Shown here piece after piece: positions 22,081 to 33,531 of a stretch of DNA of 64,000 nt. Each line of letters opens with the position of its first letter. Within the stretch, counting starts at the first letter, position 1. Below the pieces are notes generated by a model that saw only the letters and a program-made list of their open reading frames with translations, did not search any database and was not told the origin of the DNA. Origin of the DNA: Miscanthus floridulus. Lineage: Eukaryota; Streptophyta; Magnoliopsida; Poales; Poaceae. The translations under genes were made by a program, and so were the position numbers. The DNA lies in contig NC_089581.1 of NCBI RefSeq assembly GCF_019320115.1, positions 64,585,310 to 64,649,309 of the forward strand, read 5' to 3'.

Positions 22081-25000
22081 ATGGATCCATGGCCTTGCTC
22101 TGATGTTCTTCGCGTGCGCATGGAGGGTCTAGTCAAGAAGGGCCTTCTCTACGCAAGGACCATGGTGAATGAGTAGATCATACATAGTGGCGAGGATGTG
22201 CCATCACCACTCGATGGCTATGTCATCTCCTTCATTCCATTCCACGAGTGGGGGTTCAAGACTCCTCCCCACCGATTCCTCCGAGGGCTGCTGCATAACT
22301 ATAGGCTAGAGCTGCAGCATCTAAATCCCAATGGGATTCAACATATCTCAGCCTTCGTTGCACTATGCAAGGGGTATCTAGGGATCGAGTCCCACTTTGA
22401 GCTATGGAAGTACTTCTTCACCGTCGAGCTATAGAAGAAGGAGAAGAAGAAGCTAGACCTAGCGGTGCCAATGGGGTGTGCGAGCATCCATATATGGGGT
22501 AGCTAGGCGTCGAAGTATATGTCCATCCCCTTGTCAAAGTCCAATAAGGGGTGGCACAAGCTCTGGTTCTAACTAAAGAATGACGCCGTCGCCCCCCTAT
22601 CAATCTTCACCAGTTGCCTGATCGAGGAGGTGTCGGGGCATGGAGATACGGGCCCATCGAGAAGGAGTAGAAGAGGCTCAGCAGCCTACTTAAGGCCATT
22701 GCAACTCTAAAGTGCCACTACCTTCGTAGGACCAGTGTCATCAGAGCATACCACCTCAGGAGGCTAGCGCCGCTGATGGCACGCGCCCTTTCGATGTATA
22801 AGATGACACTAGATTCCATGCTCAAAGGGGATGGTGATGGTCACCGACGAGGCCCTCAGCATCGGCAAAATGGCACAATGCCTCAAGGAGGTGATGGAGT
22901 TCCTGATGGATCTATCGGTGGATCTCGCCCTGGTGTATCCGATCCCGGGGCATCCCGTGATGCGGCCGGATGCGAGTTTCGTCGAACTGGTAAGCCTTCT
23001 TTAAGTTTCTTTTATTGGCCGACTCTCCTCTATTCTCAAATTCTAACCACTAGGATTTGCAGCCAAGCCTCATCGCCCATGATTCTGACCTGCCATTGCT
23101 AGAGGACGTGGCGCAAAGGGCAGCAAACCATGCTGCGGTTGAGGCAGTGAAGGCAAAGAAGGGTCGGAAGAAGGTGAGGAAGGAGCGAGGGAGGCTCTAG
23201 CATGGAAGGCATCGACAAGGCTCGGAGGAGAGCAATGATGACAAGGAGGAGGAATAGGAGGAGGACCTCAACATTCTATGGGGCATGTTGGCACTCGAGG
23301 ACGAGCAGGCCGACGTGGGGTAGGTCAACTTGACCCCTATTCCATAGCACGCCATGACACAAAACTGAGGAGGATGTGCCTCCAAGATCGGTGGGGGAGG
23401 ATGCGCCCCTGAGGCTGATGGAGCAAATCCGCCCACTTCGATCGACCCTGATGCACCTCCCAGATCGGCTAGGGAGGTGGTGCCCCTATGGTTGGTGGAG
23501 CAAGCCCATCCTGGTTCGACCGACCCAACCGAGGGATCAAAGCGGCCAATCGCTGACATGGCAGAGTCAGAGTCAAGTGGCCAGCCCCTGAAATGATCTT
23601 GGGTAATGGCGTTGAGGAGAATTAATGACTTCTTCGTCCTTTCACTGTGTTCTTGGATTTTGTTGTATGACGTTGGTGCTTTCCGAAGGACTGACCCTTG
23701 TAGACTCCTAACGTTGGTGCTGTAGAAGATTTTGGCGTGTTAGCCAACCACCTAGGAGCTAGCTAGTGTGGTGTCGGGGGCGCACTGTGATGACACCAAG
23801 GCGAACACAATGTGACCTAAGGAAGCAGGGGAGGCGGAGGCACCAATTGTGCCGGGGGAGGTGCTCATGGAATCGACGCCCACGCTGGTCGATGCACCCG
23901 AGGTGGGGCAGATGGGAGGAGGCGAGACCAAGGCGTCCCCTGTGGAAGTAGCGATGGCTTGGACTTTGAAGCCCAAGCTGCCAGCCTCTTTAGTTATCGG
24001 AGGGTCCACTCCTGAAGGAGCGCCGGTGATAGAGGGGGTGCCATCGGCCCCCATCAGGCCAACGCCGACGGTTGCCATGGTTGACTCCTCGGTTGGGGCT
24101 AGGTCCTCTTGATCCCTTGTTTGGCTAGGTGACGATCCGCTCGCGTGGGGTGGAGGCCAGCTTCGATGGGTGAGGTGGTTGGACCTGAGCGACTCGGTGT
24201 TCACCCTCGATGACCCAGCGGAGGAGAAGGACTAGACGAGCATGCTCTCAGGACTTGAGTCCATAGTCCGCTCCTTGACCGACGTGTTGGGGGTGCTGAA
24301 GGACGACATCACCCTGGCTAGCTAGGTTTGTCGTGTCATCATGTTTTCTACTTTCAAGCCTTGTTTATATGATTCTAACCTAACTTTTTCATAGTCCCTT
24401 GCGATACGCAGGCGGGAGAAGTCCCTATTCCTCCATTGTGAGAGGGAGGTCTAGGGGCTTGCTACCAAAGTGTCGTGGCTACAGGAGGAAGTGGCGAGCC
24501 TCCAGACCAAGGAACGGAAAGCCTGTCAACACGCCGATGAGGACGGGGACAAGCTCAAGGCTGTGGTCGCCAAGGCTAGGGAAGATGTCATGTAGCTTGG
24601 ATGACTCTGCCTGGCCCTTGACTCTACTCAGCGTGCGCTCGAAAATGAGCAGAAGTCAAGGGAAGAAGCTGAGGGCCTGGCCGCCGCCTTGGCCAAGGAC
24701 GTTGGTGCGCTCTAGAGGGAGAAGACGATCCTTGAGGAGCAAGTGAATGGTGAGGCTCTGGTTACCTTTTTGGTTGTCGCTCAAAGTCAATTTTTTTACA
24801 CTCTTTGGTGTTTGGCTTGGGTAGCCCTTTAGAGGCAACTCTCCAAGGTGCAGGATCAACTCTAGTTGGAGAGTGATGACCACAATGCCCTATACGCTGC
24901 CGTTGGGTTAGTCTTCGGTGACCTCAGGGTTGCCCCGGCCATGAAGACGAGCTCGCTTGTAGTGTGGGTTACCTAGATCTCGGATCGAGCATGCGCTCTC

Positions 25001-25208
25001 ACAAGGGAGGCCCTGCACACCGGCGTCCACCGCACGTTTGCCATCGCCTGCTCCCACTACATTGACATTGACCTACCGGTGATCAGTGAGGACTTTGCGC
25101 CTGGCTACACTGACATTGAGCTAGACACAATTGGGAAGGAAATGGAGCCCCCGGCATGGGACCTGGCGTAGAAGTTTGAAGAAGAAATATTGCCCAAGAA
25201 TGTTTAAT
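22081..25208 (+). pseudogene. Antisense ORF of element D with apparent introns (gypsy-associated transposon domain)
   Basis: It lies opposite to D gag-pol, between pol and the 3' LTR. ATG 22081 starts MDPWPCSDVLRVRMEGL. The conserved part (22198-22434) reads HEWGFKTPPHRFLRGLLHNY and LNPNGIQHISAFVALC, matching the family annotated as putative gypsy-type transposon (Transposase_28). GT-AG introns are likely at 22990-23062, 24326-24394 and about 24743-24834. The third part (24395-24740) is a Glu/Lys/Leu-rich coiled coil. The frame ends EEEILPKNV at TAA 25206-25208. In-frame TAG codons stand where Gln fits (near 22174, 22432 and 22503). Function unknown; antisense ORFs in this place are known from Tat-lineage elements. 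Confidence 0.75.
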
Positions 25209-25692
25209 TAGATAGCCGAGTTTGGTGTCGGGCTTTCTGTAAAGATTTTTATTATGGCCAAAAACTTTGTTTGGCCCCTCTCTCTCTCTATATATAAAGT
25301 TTGTTGTGATCTGACCCTTGTTTTATGTTAAGGTATTAGAAACTTAGGTTGCGAGCAACTAAGTAATGATCATGCTGGTGAGCAAGTGATGCCGTAGCCA
25401 TCGGGGCATAGGTTTTTTGCATTCTGACCAGTTTTACTCATCGTTAGTTTTTGGAAATTCTTATTTCTAGGTCTTGTCTTAAAAAAAGAAGGGTCAGATG
25501 AGAAAATGTTTTTGAGTATATGTACTCCTATCAACCCCTGAGTAAAACCCGACCCTAGGTAGTTGTCGGGGTTGGGTATTACTGCAGTCCGATCAGATCG
25601 GAAGCAAACCCGATAGGAGGTAACATTTTTTGGTTTTTGCAGAAACATCACTTAGTTTGATAAGCATATTGAAAGCTTTGGAACTTGGAAGA
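25209..25692. other. Spacer between the convergent antisense ORF and pol of D
   Basis: No ORF. A short CT run (about 25279-25292) and TATATATAAAG follow the end of the antisense ORF. The two genes converge here, so 3' ends of both transcripts should lie in this stretch. Confidence 0.5.
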
Positions 25693-28600
25693 CTAAGGGT
25701 AAAAATGACGTAGTTGTTTGATGTTCCAAGCATTGGTGATGGCTTTGCCATCCTTAGTCTTGAGCTTATAGGTGCCAGGTCAGAGTGCCTCTACGATGAT
25801 GTATGGTCCTTCCCATGGCGCTGAAAGCTTGTGGCAATTTTTGCTGCTCTAGATGCAGTGAAGGACTAAATCACCTACGCCAAAGGCATGACCCCGCACA
25901 CATCGGCTATGGTACCATCGCAGCGCCTGCTGGTATTTGGCCGAATGGAGCAAGGCGATGTTGCACGCTTCGTCAAGTAGGTCCATGGTGTCTTCCAAAG
26001 ATGCTTCATTACCCTACTCATTGTAGGCCTTGACCCTCGATGCTCCATAGTCGAGGTCGGTTGGGAGGATGGCTTTGGAGCCATAGACCATGAAAAATGG
26101 CGTGTAACCGGTTGGCTGGCTACTAGATGTCCTTAGGCTCTAGAGTACTGTGGGAAGCTCGAGGACCCACCATCCGCCAAACTTGTTCAAATGGCTAAAG
26201 ATCCTAGGCTTGAGGCCTTGTAGGACCATGCTATTTGTGCACTCGACCTGCCCGTTCATGAGGGGATGTGCCACGGTAGCCCAATCAATGCAGATGTGAT
26301 GGTCATCGCAAAACCAAAGGAATTTCTTCCCCGTGAACTATGTGCCATTGTCGGTTATGATGGAGTTTGAGACTTCGAATCGGTGGATGATGTCTGTGAA
26401 GAACAACATGGCCTGCTTGGATTTGATCACAGTGATCGGCCGAGCCTCTATCCACTTTGTGAACTTGTCCACTACGATAAGTGCATGAAGCCCCCATGGG
26501 CCCTCTTGAGGGGCCTACCAGGTCGAGCGCCCAGACCATGAATGGCCATGTGAGGGGGATCGTCTAGAGAGCTTGAGCCAGCAGGTGAGTTTGCCAAGCA
26601 TAGTACTGACATCCTTCGTAGGTGCGTACAACTTGCTCGGCGTCAACCACCACGGTTGGCTAGAAGAAACCTTGCCAAAATGCATTTCCGACCAAGGTTC
26701 TAGGTGCGGCGTGATGTCTACAGACCCCTCCATGGATGTCTTCTAGTAGGTCCTTCCCCTACTAGATGGGGATGCAGCACTTTAGGATTCCAGTGAGGTT
26801 GCGATTGTAGAGCTCCCCTTTGATGATGATGAAAGACTTGGCACGACACGCGAGCCATCGGGCCTCCATCTTGTCGGTAGGGAGCACCTCATGGAGGAGG
26901 CAATCGAGATAAGGCATTCTCCAGTCAGTCAGAGGGTCAGGCTCCGCCATTAGGTCTTCAATGTGTTCCATGACCTCTGGGTTAGATGGGACTAAGGGTT
27001 GGTCAGCCCCTGAGCCTAGAACTAGCGGCTTGTTGCTGATCTGTTCTGGTTCCTCATATCAGACCGAGGGCTTGTGCAGGTCGCTAGCGAAGATGCCGGT
27101 GGGGACTAGCTCTTGGCTTGATGCCATCTTCCCTAATATGTCGGCTGCTTCGTCGAGCCGCCTCGGGATATGGTTGAGTTCAAGGCCATCGAACTCGTCC
27201 TCCAACTATCGAACTTCATGACAATATGTAGCCATTTTGGCATTGTGGTAGCTTGACTCCATCATGACTTGGTCGATGATAGTTGCAAGTCGCCTCAGAC
27301 GTCAAGCCATCGGATGCCCAACTCAATGGCGATGTGCAAACCATTGACGAGTGCCTTGTACTCATCCACATTATTTGAAACCAGAAAATGGATGTGAATT
27401 GCGTACCTCATGCGCACCCCAAGGGGGAAAACAAAAACCAGCCCGATGCCGATGCCGATGCCGATGCCCTTCTTCATTAGTGATCCATCGAAGTACATCG
27501 TCTAGTACTCCCGATCAATGACCACCGATGGCATCTAGATCTCAGTCCATTCGGCCACAAAGTCAGCCAGTACCTAAGACTTGATGGCCATTCGTGGAGC
27601 GTACATGATGCCCTAATCCATTAGCTCGAGCACCCATTTCACGATTCTCCCCATGGCCTCCTGGTTCTGGATAACCTCACCGAGGGGGAAGGATGACACG
27701 ATGGTCACCTGGTGCAAGTCGAAGTAGTGGTGCAGCTTCCTCTTGGTGATCAGGATGTCATAAAGGAGCTTCTAGATCTAGGGGTAGTGTGTCCTAGAGT
27801 CAGATAAGACTTCGCTAATGAAGTAGACGAGGCGCTATACCTTGTGGGTGTGTCCCTCTTCTCCCTGTTCTACAACCAAGGCAGCACTAACCACCTGAGT
27901 CGTAGCTATGACATAGAGTAAGAACGGCTCTCCCTTAGTTGGTGGGACTAGAATCAGGGCCCTCATCAAGAGCACTTTGGGTTTGTCAAGCGCCTCCTAA
28001 TCCTCAGGCGACCACGTGAATCGGTCAGTTTTCTTTAGGAGCCAGTAAAGGGGGAGCCCCCGCTCATCGAGGCATGAAATGAAGCAACTAAGCGCTGTGA
28101 GGCACCCAATAATCTTCTAAACTCCCTTTAGGTTCGGAATCAGGCCCATCTTCGTGATGGCTGAGATTTTTACTGGGTTGTCTTCAATGCCATGCTCGGA
28201 GATAATGAATCCGAGCACCATGCCCCTTAGGACCCCAAAGACGCATTTCTTAGGGTTGAGCTTTATGTCGTTCTCCCAGAGCTTCCTGAAGGTCTGCTTT
28301 AGGTCGGCCACGTGTTGGTCGATATGCTTGGACTTGACTACAATGTCATCCACATAGGCCTCAATGGTCCACCTGATGAGGTCTCCAAAGCATTTGGTCA
28401 TTCTTGAGTCCAAATGGCATCATAATGTAGCAAAACGACCTAAACAAGGTGATGAAAGAGGTCGCGAGCTAGTTGGACTCTTTCATCGCGATCTGATGAT
28501 ACCCGGAGTACGCATCAAGGAAACATAGGGTTTCACACCCCAAGGTCGAGTCAACTACCTAATCTATGTGTGGCAAAGGAAACGAATCCTTCAGGCACAC

Positions 28601-29418
28601 CTTATTGAGGCTCGTGCAATCAACACACATCCTCCATTTCCCATTTTTCTTTTTTACAAGAACAAGATTGGATAACCACTCCGGGTGGTATACTTCCTTG
28701 ATAAAACCGGCCGCCAAGAGCTTAGCGATTTCTTCGCCAATGAGCCTCTGCTTTTTCCTCATTCAAGCGGCGAAGATATTGTTTAACCGGCCTAGAGTCC
28801 GGCCTGATCTTCAAGGCATGCTCGATGACTTCCCACGGAATTCCAAACATATCCGAGGGTTTCCACATGAAGATATCTCGATTGGTGTAGAGGAAGTCGA
28901 TGAGCGCGCCTTCCTACTTGGGGGAGTGGGCGGTGCTAATGTGCACCATCTTGTCGACGGAGTTGTCGAGGTCGACAAGGACCCCCTTGATGTTCTTCAT
29001 AGGCTCAAAGGATCCGATCGCCCGCTTCGCATTGGGCGCTCCTTCGGCGATGTCCTTTTCGATGGCTGTGAGTTCCTTGGAGGCCAGGGTTGCCGAAGCG
29101 AGCTTGTACCTCTCGACCTCGCACTCATAGGCCCTCTAAAAGGAAGTGCCAATAGTGATGACCCCACGTGGGCCTGTCATCTTGAGCTTGAGGTAGGTGT
29201 AGTTAGGGACGGCCATAAACTTCGCGTAACATGGTCGCCCCAAAATGGCATGGTAGACCGGGGGAACCTGACTACCTCGAAGGTGAGGGTCTTTGTCCAA
29301 TAGTTGGATGGATTCCCGAAGGTGATAGGTAGGTCGATCTGCCCGATCGGTATGGCCTGCTTTCCCGGCACGATGCCGTGGAAAGGTGCCCGGGTCGACC
29401 GGATGCACGATCGGTCGA
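25693..29418 (-). pseudogene. Element D pol: end of protease region, reverse transcriptase, RNase H, integrase
   Basis: Reading leftward from 29418 the frame continues that broken at 55787 (AMGID then RSCIRS, FHGIVPGKQAIPIGQIDLP). HAILGRPCYAKFMAVPNYTY appears after a frameshift near 29270. RT shows IKEVYHPEWLSN and KKKNGKWRMCVD (28700-28600), FLDAYSGYHQI (about 28490) and YVDDIVVKSK (about 28356). RNase H starts MYFDGSLMKKG (27498). Integrase shows VWALDLVGP (26535), ITDNGT (about 26350) and C-terminal GPYIIVEALRPGTYKLK near 25770. The stop is at 25693-25695. Many stops and frameshifts make it dead. No chromodomain is seen. The GIGIGIG stretch near 27450 is a small 6-bp repeat expansion. Confidence 0.88.
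29414..29418 (+). other. Target-site duplication of element E, left copy
   Basis: gtcga precedes TGAAATGACC; the matching gtcga is at 55782-55786 after the right LTR. Confidence 0.85.
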
Positions 29419-31439
29419 TGAAATGACCCCGATTTCCGTGAAGGGAAATCCATAGAGTTGAAGTGTAATAAGACCATTGTAGATCATATTACCCAAATTC
29501 CAGTCGAATATCACATCCATACAATGATAATATCAGAGTACAAATAGTGCAGAAATACATAAATTATTACATCGCCGCATTGGCGGAATCAAGGTAGCAT
29601 TCATTCAGAATAGCTTGAAGATAAGATCACCAAACTCGAGCATAGGAATGAACCCCTCAATCATCAAACTCCTCGGAGCTATACTCCTCCACAGAACCTG
29701 TGTGCCAAAATTTATCAGTACGATTTGTACTGGCCACTCCCAACCCTATGAGCATTGCTTTATGGAAATTAGATGCAAGTTGGATATAATTAAAAGGAAC
29801 CTATAAGGCTGGGGTTTCCTATGTTATAGCATATCAAGTATATAATAATAGCTGGTCAAGTTTTATCACCATTCCCACATATATTCCACCACATTCCCAT
29901 CCAGAGCCAGGTTTTGATCCTGGGATCGATATACCACCATCTCCACACCATCACCACATTTCCACCATACCATCCCACATCATCTCCACACCATCGCTCA
30001 GTCGATAGGCCAACTCCCTCTCGGCACTGTCTCAAGGCTCGTAGCCCCTGGCACGACCGGCACTCTCTCTTAGGGGAAGAAGAGGACTCATCTCCTATCT
30101 AGTTTAAGCGAAGCCCAGGAAAGGTCCATAGCCGATAAGTCGGCATATGTATCGATCGATCAACCATACACTCTGCGGAGGTTTTACATGCCCACAAGAT
30201 TAGCCATCCTTGGAGTCTAGAATCTCCTAGGTAGAATTCTGATCGCTTGCTAGCCTAGAACGATGCCACCCTACCTCTTAGCCCTGGAACATCCCAAGTC
30301 TAGTCTGGGATGGCTGATACTGTGAGTCGTAGATAGAGCCGGGGCCCTTTGGATGTCAGGAGCTAGGTCCACAAGGCCACCTAAAGTCTCGGTAGGGTGT
30401 GGGGGGAAACCGCGCACCCCGTACCTCCTTGCACACATTTGCCTAGCAAGAGTGGCACTGCTCTACCAAGTAGTCCGACCGTCCCGCACCATATAGGGCG
30501 AGTGGGATGTAAGGCTTCCCGGTGAATCTGTGTACTAGTAAATCCTTAGGGATGACCAAGCTAGAATGTCTTCATTAGGGTTTCCAATTACCGTGCCACC
30601 ACAGCACCTCTACCCCGGGCTCCACCTCTCCGAGGTTCACACCCGAGGCCACCTCCAATTACCATTTACCCGCCATAGGTATTCCATATCCAAGTGCCCA
30701 GGTAGCACCACATGGCAAGACTCGCCCCAGGCTCATCGTTATTCTAGCTCGGTCGACACAACCCTCACCCTCCACACACCCAAGTCACACACGTAGCACT
30801 CTCCCCCATATTCTCGATGACACTAGTTTCCTACCACGCATCAATGTAGTGCAAGCATAGTAGTAGTGATAAGCAATTAAATATAGCAGCGAGCGTGTGA
30901 CTAGCCTATCAGCAGGGTGAGCAGGGGTAAGGTTGCGTCAAGGTAAAGGTCATCAAGAAAGCATACTTCCATGCAATTCCTATCATAGTGTGTATATAAC
31001 ATTAAAGTAAAGCAATAGCAGTTCTACATAAGCCATGCATAATGGGTGCTACGAGATTGGGTGGGGTGTGGCACCTTCAGTGTAGTCGTCTCCGTACTCC
31101 TCATGGTACTCTCGGTCCTCGTCCGTCTGGTTCTCCTCTGAGTCTGCAAATGGTCGCATTATAGTCACGTTAGCGACGTCTATAGAATATCACAAAGAAG
31201 CAATAAGAATTTGAAAGAGCTAGATGCACTCAAACATGGGTTTATTGCGTAGGGCTCGATGAATTTTGGTCCTGGTCTGGTGTTTTTCTGAGTTCGTATG
31301 AATTAGTTATGAATTTCCGAAGTTTCAACCATTTCTGTTCAAAGGAAAAAGGTTGAATTAATCTTGGGCTGACACGTGCCACGTTGTGACTAGTTCACAT
31401 GACATGTGGGAACTTGGAGTGGTGAAATAGCTGGTGAGG

Positions 31440-31505
31440 TGGTTGGAGAGGTCACCGAAGTGGTCGGAGGGATCACCGAAGTGGTCGGAGAGATCACCGA
31501 GGTCC
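31440..31505. repeat. Minisatellite in E 3' LTR, ~21 bp unit
   Basis: About three units of AGTGGTCGGAGAGATCACCGA type. The counterpart in the 5' LTR is near 53780-53840, and a closely similar array occurs in the LTRs of element F (40078-40162, 49389-49490). Confidence 0.75.
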
Positions 31506-31949
31506 CCAACGCTGGCATGGTCACATCGTCGGCATGACATTGGCATGGTGTTATCAGAACTAACCCTTGGCTGACAGGTGGGTCCTGCTGACAGTGTCAC
31601 TGACATGTGGGTCCGGTCTAAGTGAACGTCAAGTCAACCGGTGAGTCAACGTTCAATGAATCACAGTCACTGACATGTGGCCCCAGTCAATGGTCAACAT
31701 CGACCGGTCAATGGTCAATACAGGCTGGGCCCAAACTAGGCCGGTTGAGCCTAGATATGGGCTAGACCTTGGTCCGCCACATGGCATGTGCTGGTGCGGC
31801 CACGTCATCTTGCTGGGCCATTAATGGGTCGTGTTCCATGGGCGTAGGTGAGGCATGGTTCATGGTGAACCCGCCAGCATTGGTCCATAGACCGCTGAGC
31901 CAGTCTTTGAAGGACTTGGTCCACTTACTCCTTCCTAGGGTTTGGTTCA

Positions 31950-32175
31950 CGTGCACGATGTGGTCGTGATTGGAGTGGTCGGCGGGGTCGATGGGGTTGT
32001 GGTTGGAGCTGCTCGGCGAAGCTGCTCGGGGTGTGGTCGACGTGGTCGTGGTCATGGTTGGAGTGGTCGGTGTGGTCAATGGCGTCGTGGTCGGAGCTGC
32101 TCGGCGAAGCTGCTCGGGGTGTGGTCGACGTGGTCGTGGTCGGTGTGGTCGATAGGGTCATGGTCGGAGCTACTC
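31950..32175. repeat. GTGGTCG-rich simple repeat field in E 3' LTR
   Basis: Repeated GTGGTCG, GGAGCTGCTCGG and GGCGAAGCTGCTCGG blocks, with longer units recurring about every 70-120 bp. The matching field in the 5' LTR is 54283-54505 and differs in unit number. Confidence 0.75.
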
Positions 32176-32740
32176 GGTGTGTCAACGTCGCCTTTACCGC
32201 GACGTAGAAGACGCGGTGGTCTCGCCATGGTTGTGCTCCCAGCCATGGTGAGCATGCTCATGCTTGTGCGCTCCTGCTCTGATGTACTACATCATGGCTA
32301 GGGTCCTCCTTTTGGTTGATGACAGCGCGCACAGCGTGTCCTGGGTCTCGGTACGTGTGGCCATGGCAGTCTCCTTAGCTAACCAATTGGGCTAGGCCAG
32401 AGCTCGAAGCTTTAGCAAGGTTTCGATCATGGTGGTGTGCGTTCCATTTGGCTAGGGAGGTGGTCTCAGCAAGTTGGCTCACCGTAGGGTTCGTGGCGGT
32501 AGGATGGCGGTGCAGCGGCGAGGTGAGGCCGTGATGAGGCGATGCAGTGCCATGCCGAGTAGCTACATCACTGTAGCTGATTGGGGCGGCGCTCCTGGAT
32601 CCAGCGAGCTCCTCCCTGTAGCGGCCTCCTTCTCCTCCGTGCTTCTCCCTCCTCCCTCTCTCTTGACTTGTCGTGGTGTGGTGCTGTGCCACCAGCGGCG
32701 GCGGCAAACAAGTTGAGGGTTAGGGTTCACGGACGTTGGC

Positions 32741-32747
32741 TTTTATA
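32741..32747 (-). promoter_or_regulatory. TATA box in E 3' LTR
   Basis: TATAAAA on the minus strand in GGCTATAAAAGCC; conserved at 55062-55068 in the 5' LTR, where it would drive element transcription. Confidence 0.7.
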
Positions 32748-33462
32748 GCCGAGCTCCAAGGGCTTCAATGGCGGACAGCGATGGGCGGTGGTGATGCGCC
32801 GAGCGCATCTGACGGCTCGCGTGCGGTAGCGTAGGCGCGGCATAAGGGGAAAACAGGGTCATGCGATTTGCGTGACCTCGGGCCCGCGCCTGCTTCGCGG
32901 TTGGCTTCTGATCATGTGGTGGAGGGAGCGTGGGGAAGACAATGACGCTGTAGCTAGGCGGCTGACAGAGGGGGCCCATTTGTCAGCTTGTCCTAATGCG
33001 GCGGCGTGCGGTGCATGATGTCTAAAGGGCAGGTCCGGCTCGTCAGTGGATTGTGCATGCGCGGGCGGTAGGGCATTGCTGGACCGGCTTCATGGGTCGC
33101 GTGCGCGTGTGGGAGGGCAGGCGGGCTGGTTCACAAGGCCGAGTAGGCCTGGGCTGCTGCTGCTCCCTATTCTTTCCTTTCTCTTTTATTTATTCTTTAT
33201 TCTATTTTGTTTTCCTTTCTCTTTTATTTGCACAACAAAAGATCAATAAAAGCAACTCACTTGTTTAGAATTAAAATGCATGCAAGAATGTAGGTGTTAG
33301 GGATTCTAAACACACACCTATACAACAAGTGACATGCTATGCTTATGACTAATGCAACACTTAGGGTTAGCTCCTACAAATGTCACTCATCATCACATGG
33401 GGTTAAAAACAGAAAAATTTTGTTGTTGGGATTTTTGGTGTGTGGATTTTTGGGTTGTTACA

Positions 33463-33531
33463 GTCCTACCCCTTAACAGAATCTCATCCCTGAGATTAAA
33501 GCGTAACGTACTCTTCGAAGAGGTAAGGATA
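33463..33531 (-). promoter_or_regulatory. Polypurine tract and adjacent hairpin of element E
   Basis: On the minus strand, AAGGGGTAGGAC (33463-33474) precedes the LTR start TGTAACA. Just upstream is an inverted repeat AATCTCA/TGAGATT (33480-33500). The same arrangement, with different arm bases, occurs in element F at 47519-47553. Confidence 0.7.

Larger units (their letters stand above)
29419..33462 (-). repeat. 3' LTR of element E (4044 bp)
   Basis: In window orientation it runs TGAAATGACC...GTTGTTACA, with canonical ends. It aligns with 51754-55781 throughout with scattered transitions and small indels. It contains the TATA box (32741-32747, minus), a GGTCGGAG-type repeat (31440-31505) and a GTGGTCG repeat field (31950-32175). 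Open frames in it, such as 31942-32301, are consequences of these repeats. Confidence 0.93.

Noticed and set aside
28566..29303. 245-codon plus-strand ORF
   Set aside because: It is the antisense shadow of D pol, whose RT and protease-region motifs are clear on the minus strand.
31942..32301. 119-codon plus-strand ORF rich in Val and Gly
   Set aside because: It lies in the GTGGTCG repeat field of the E LTR; all frames stay open because of the repeat composition and copy number differs between LTRs.
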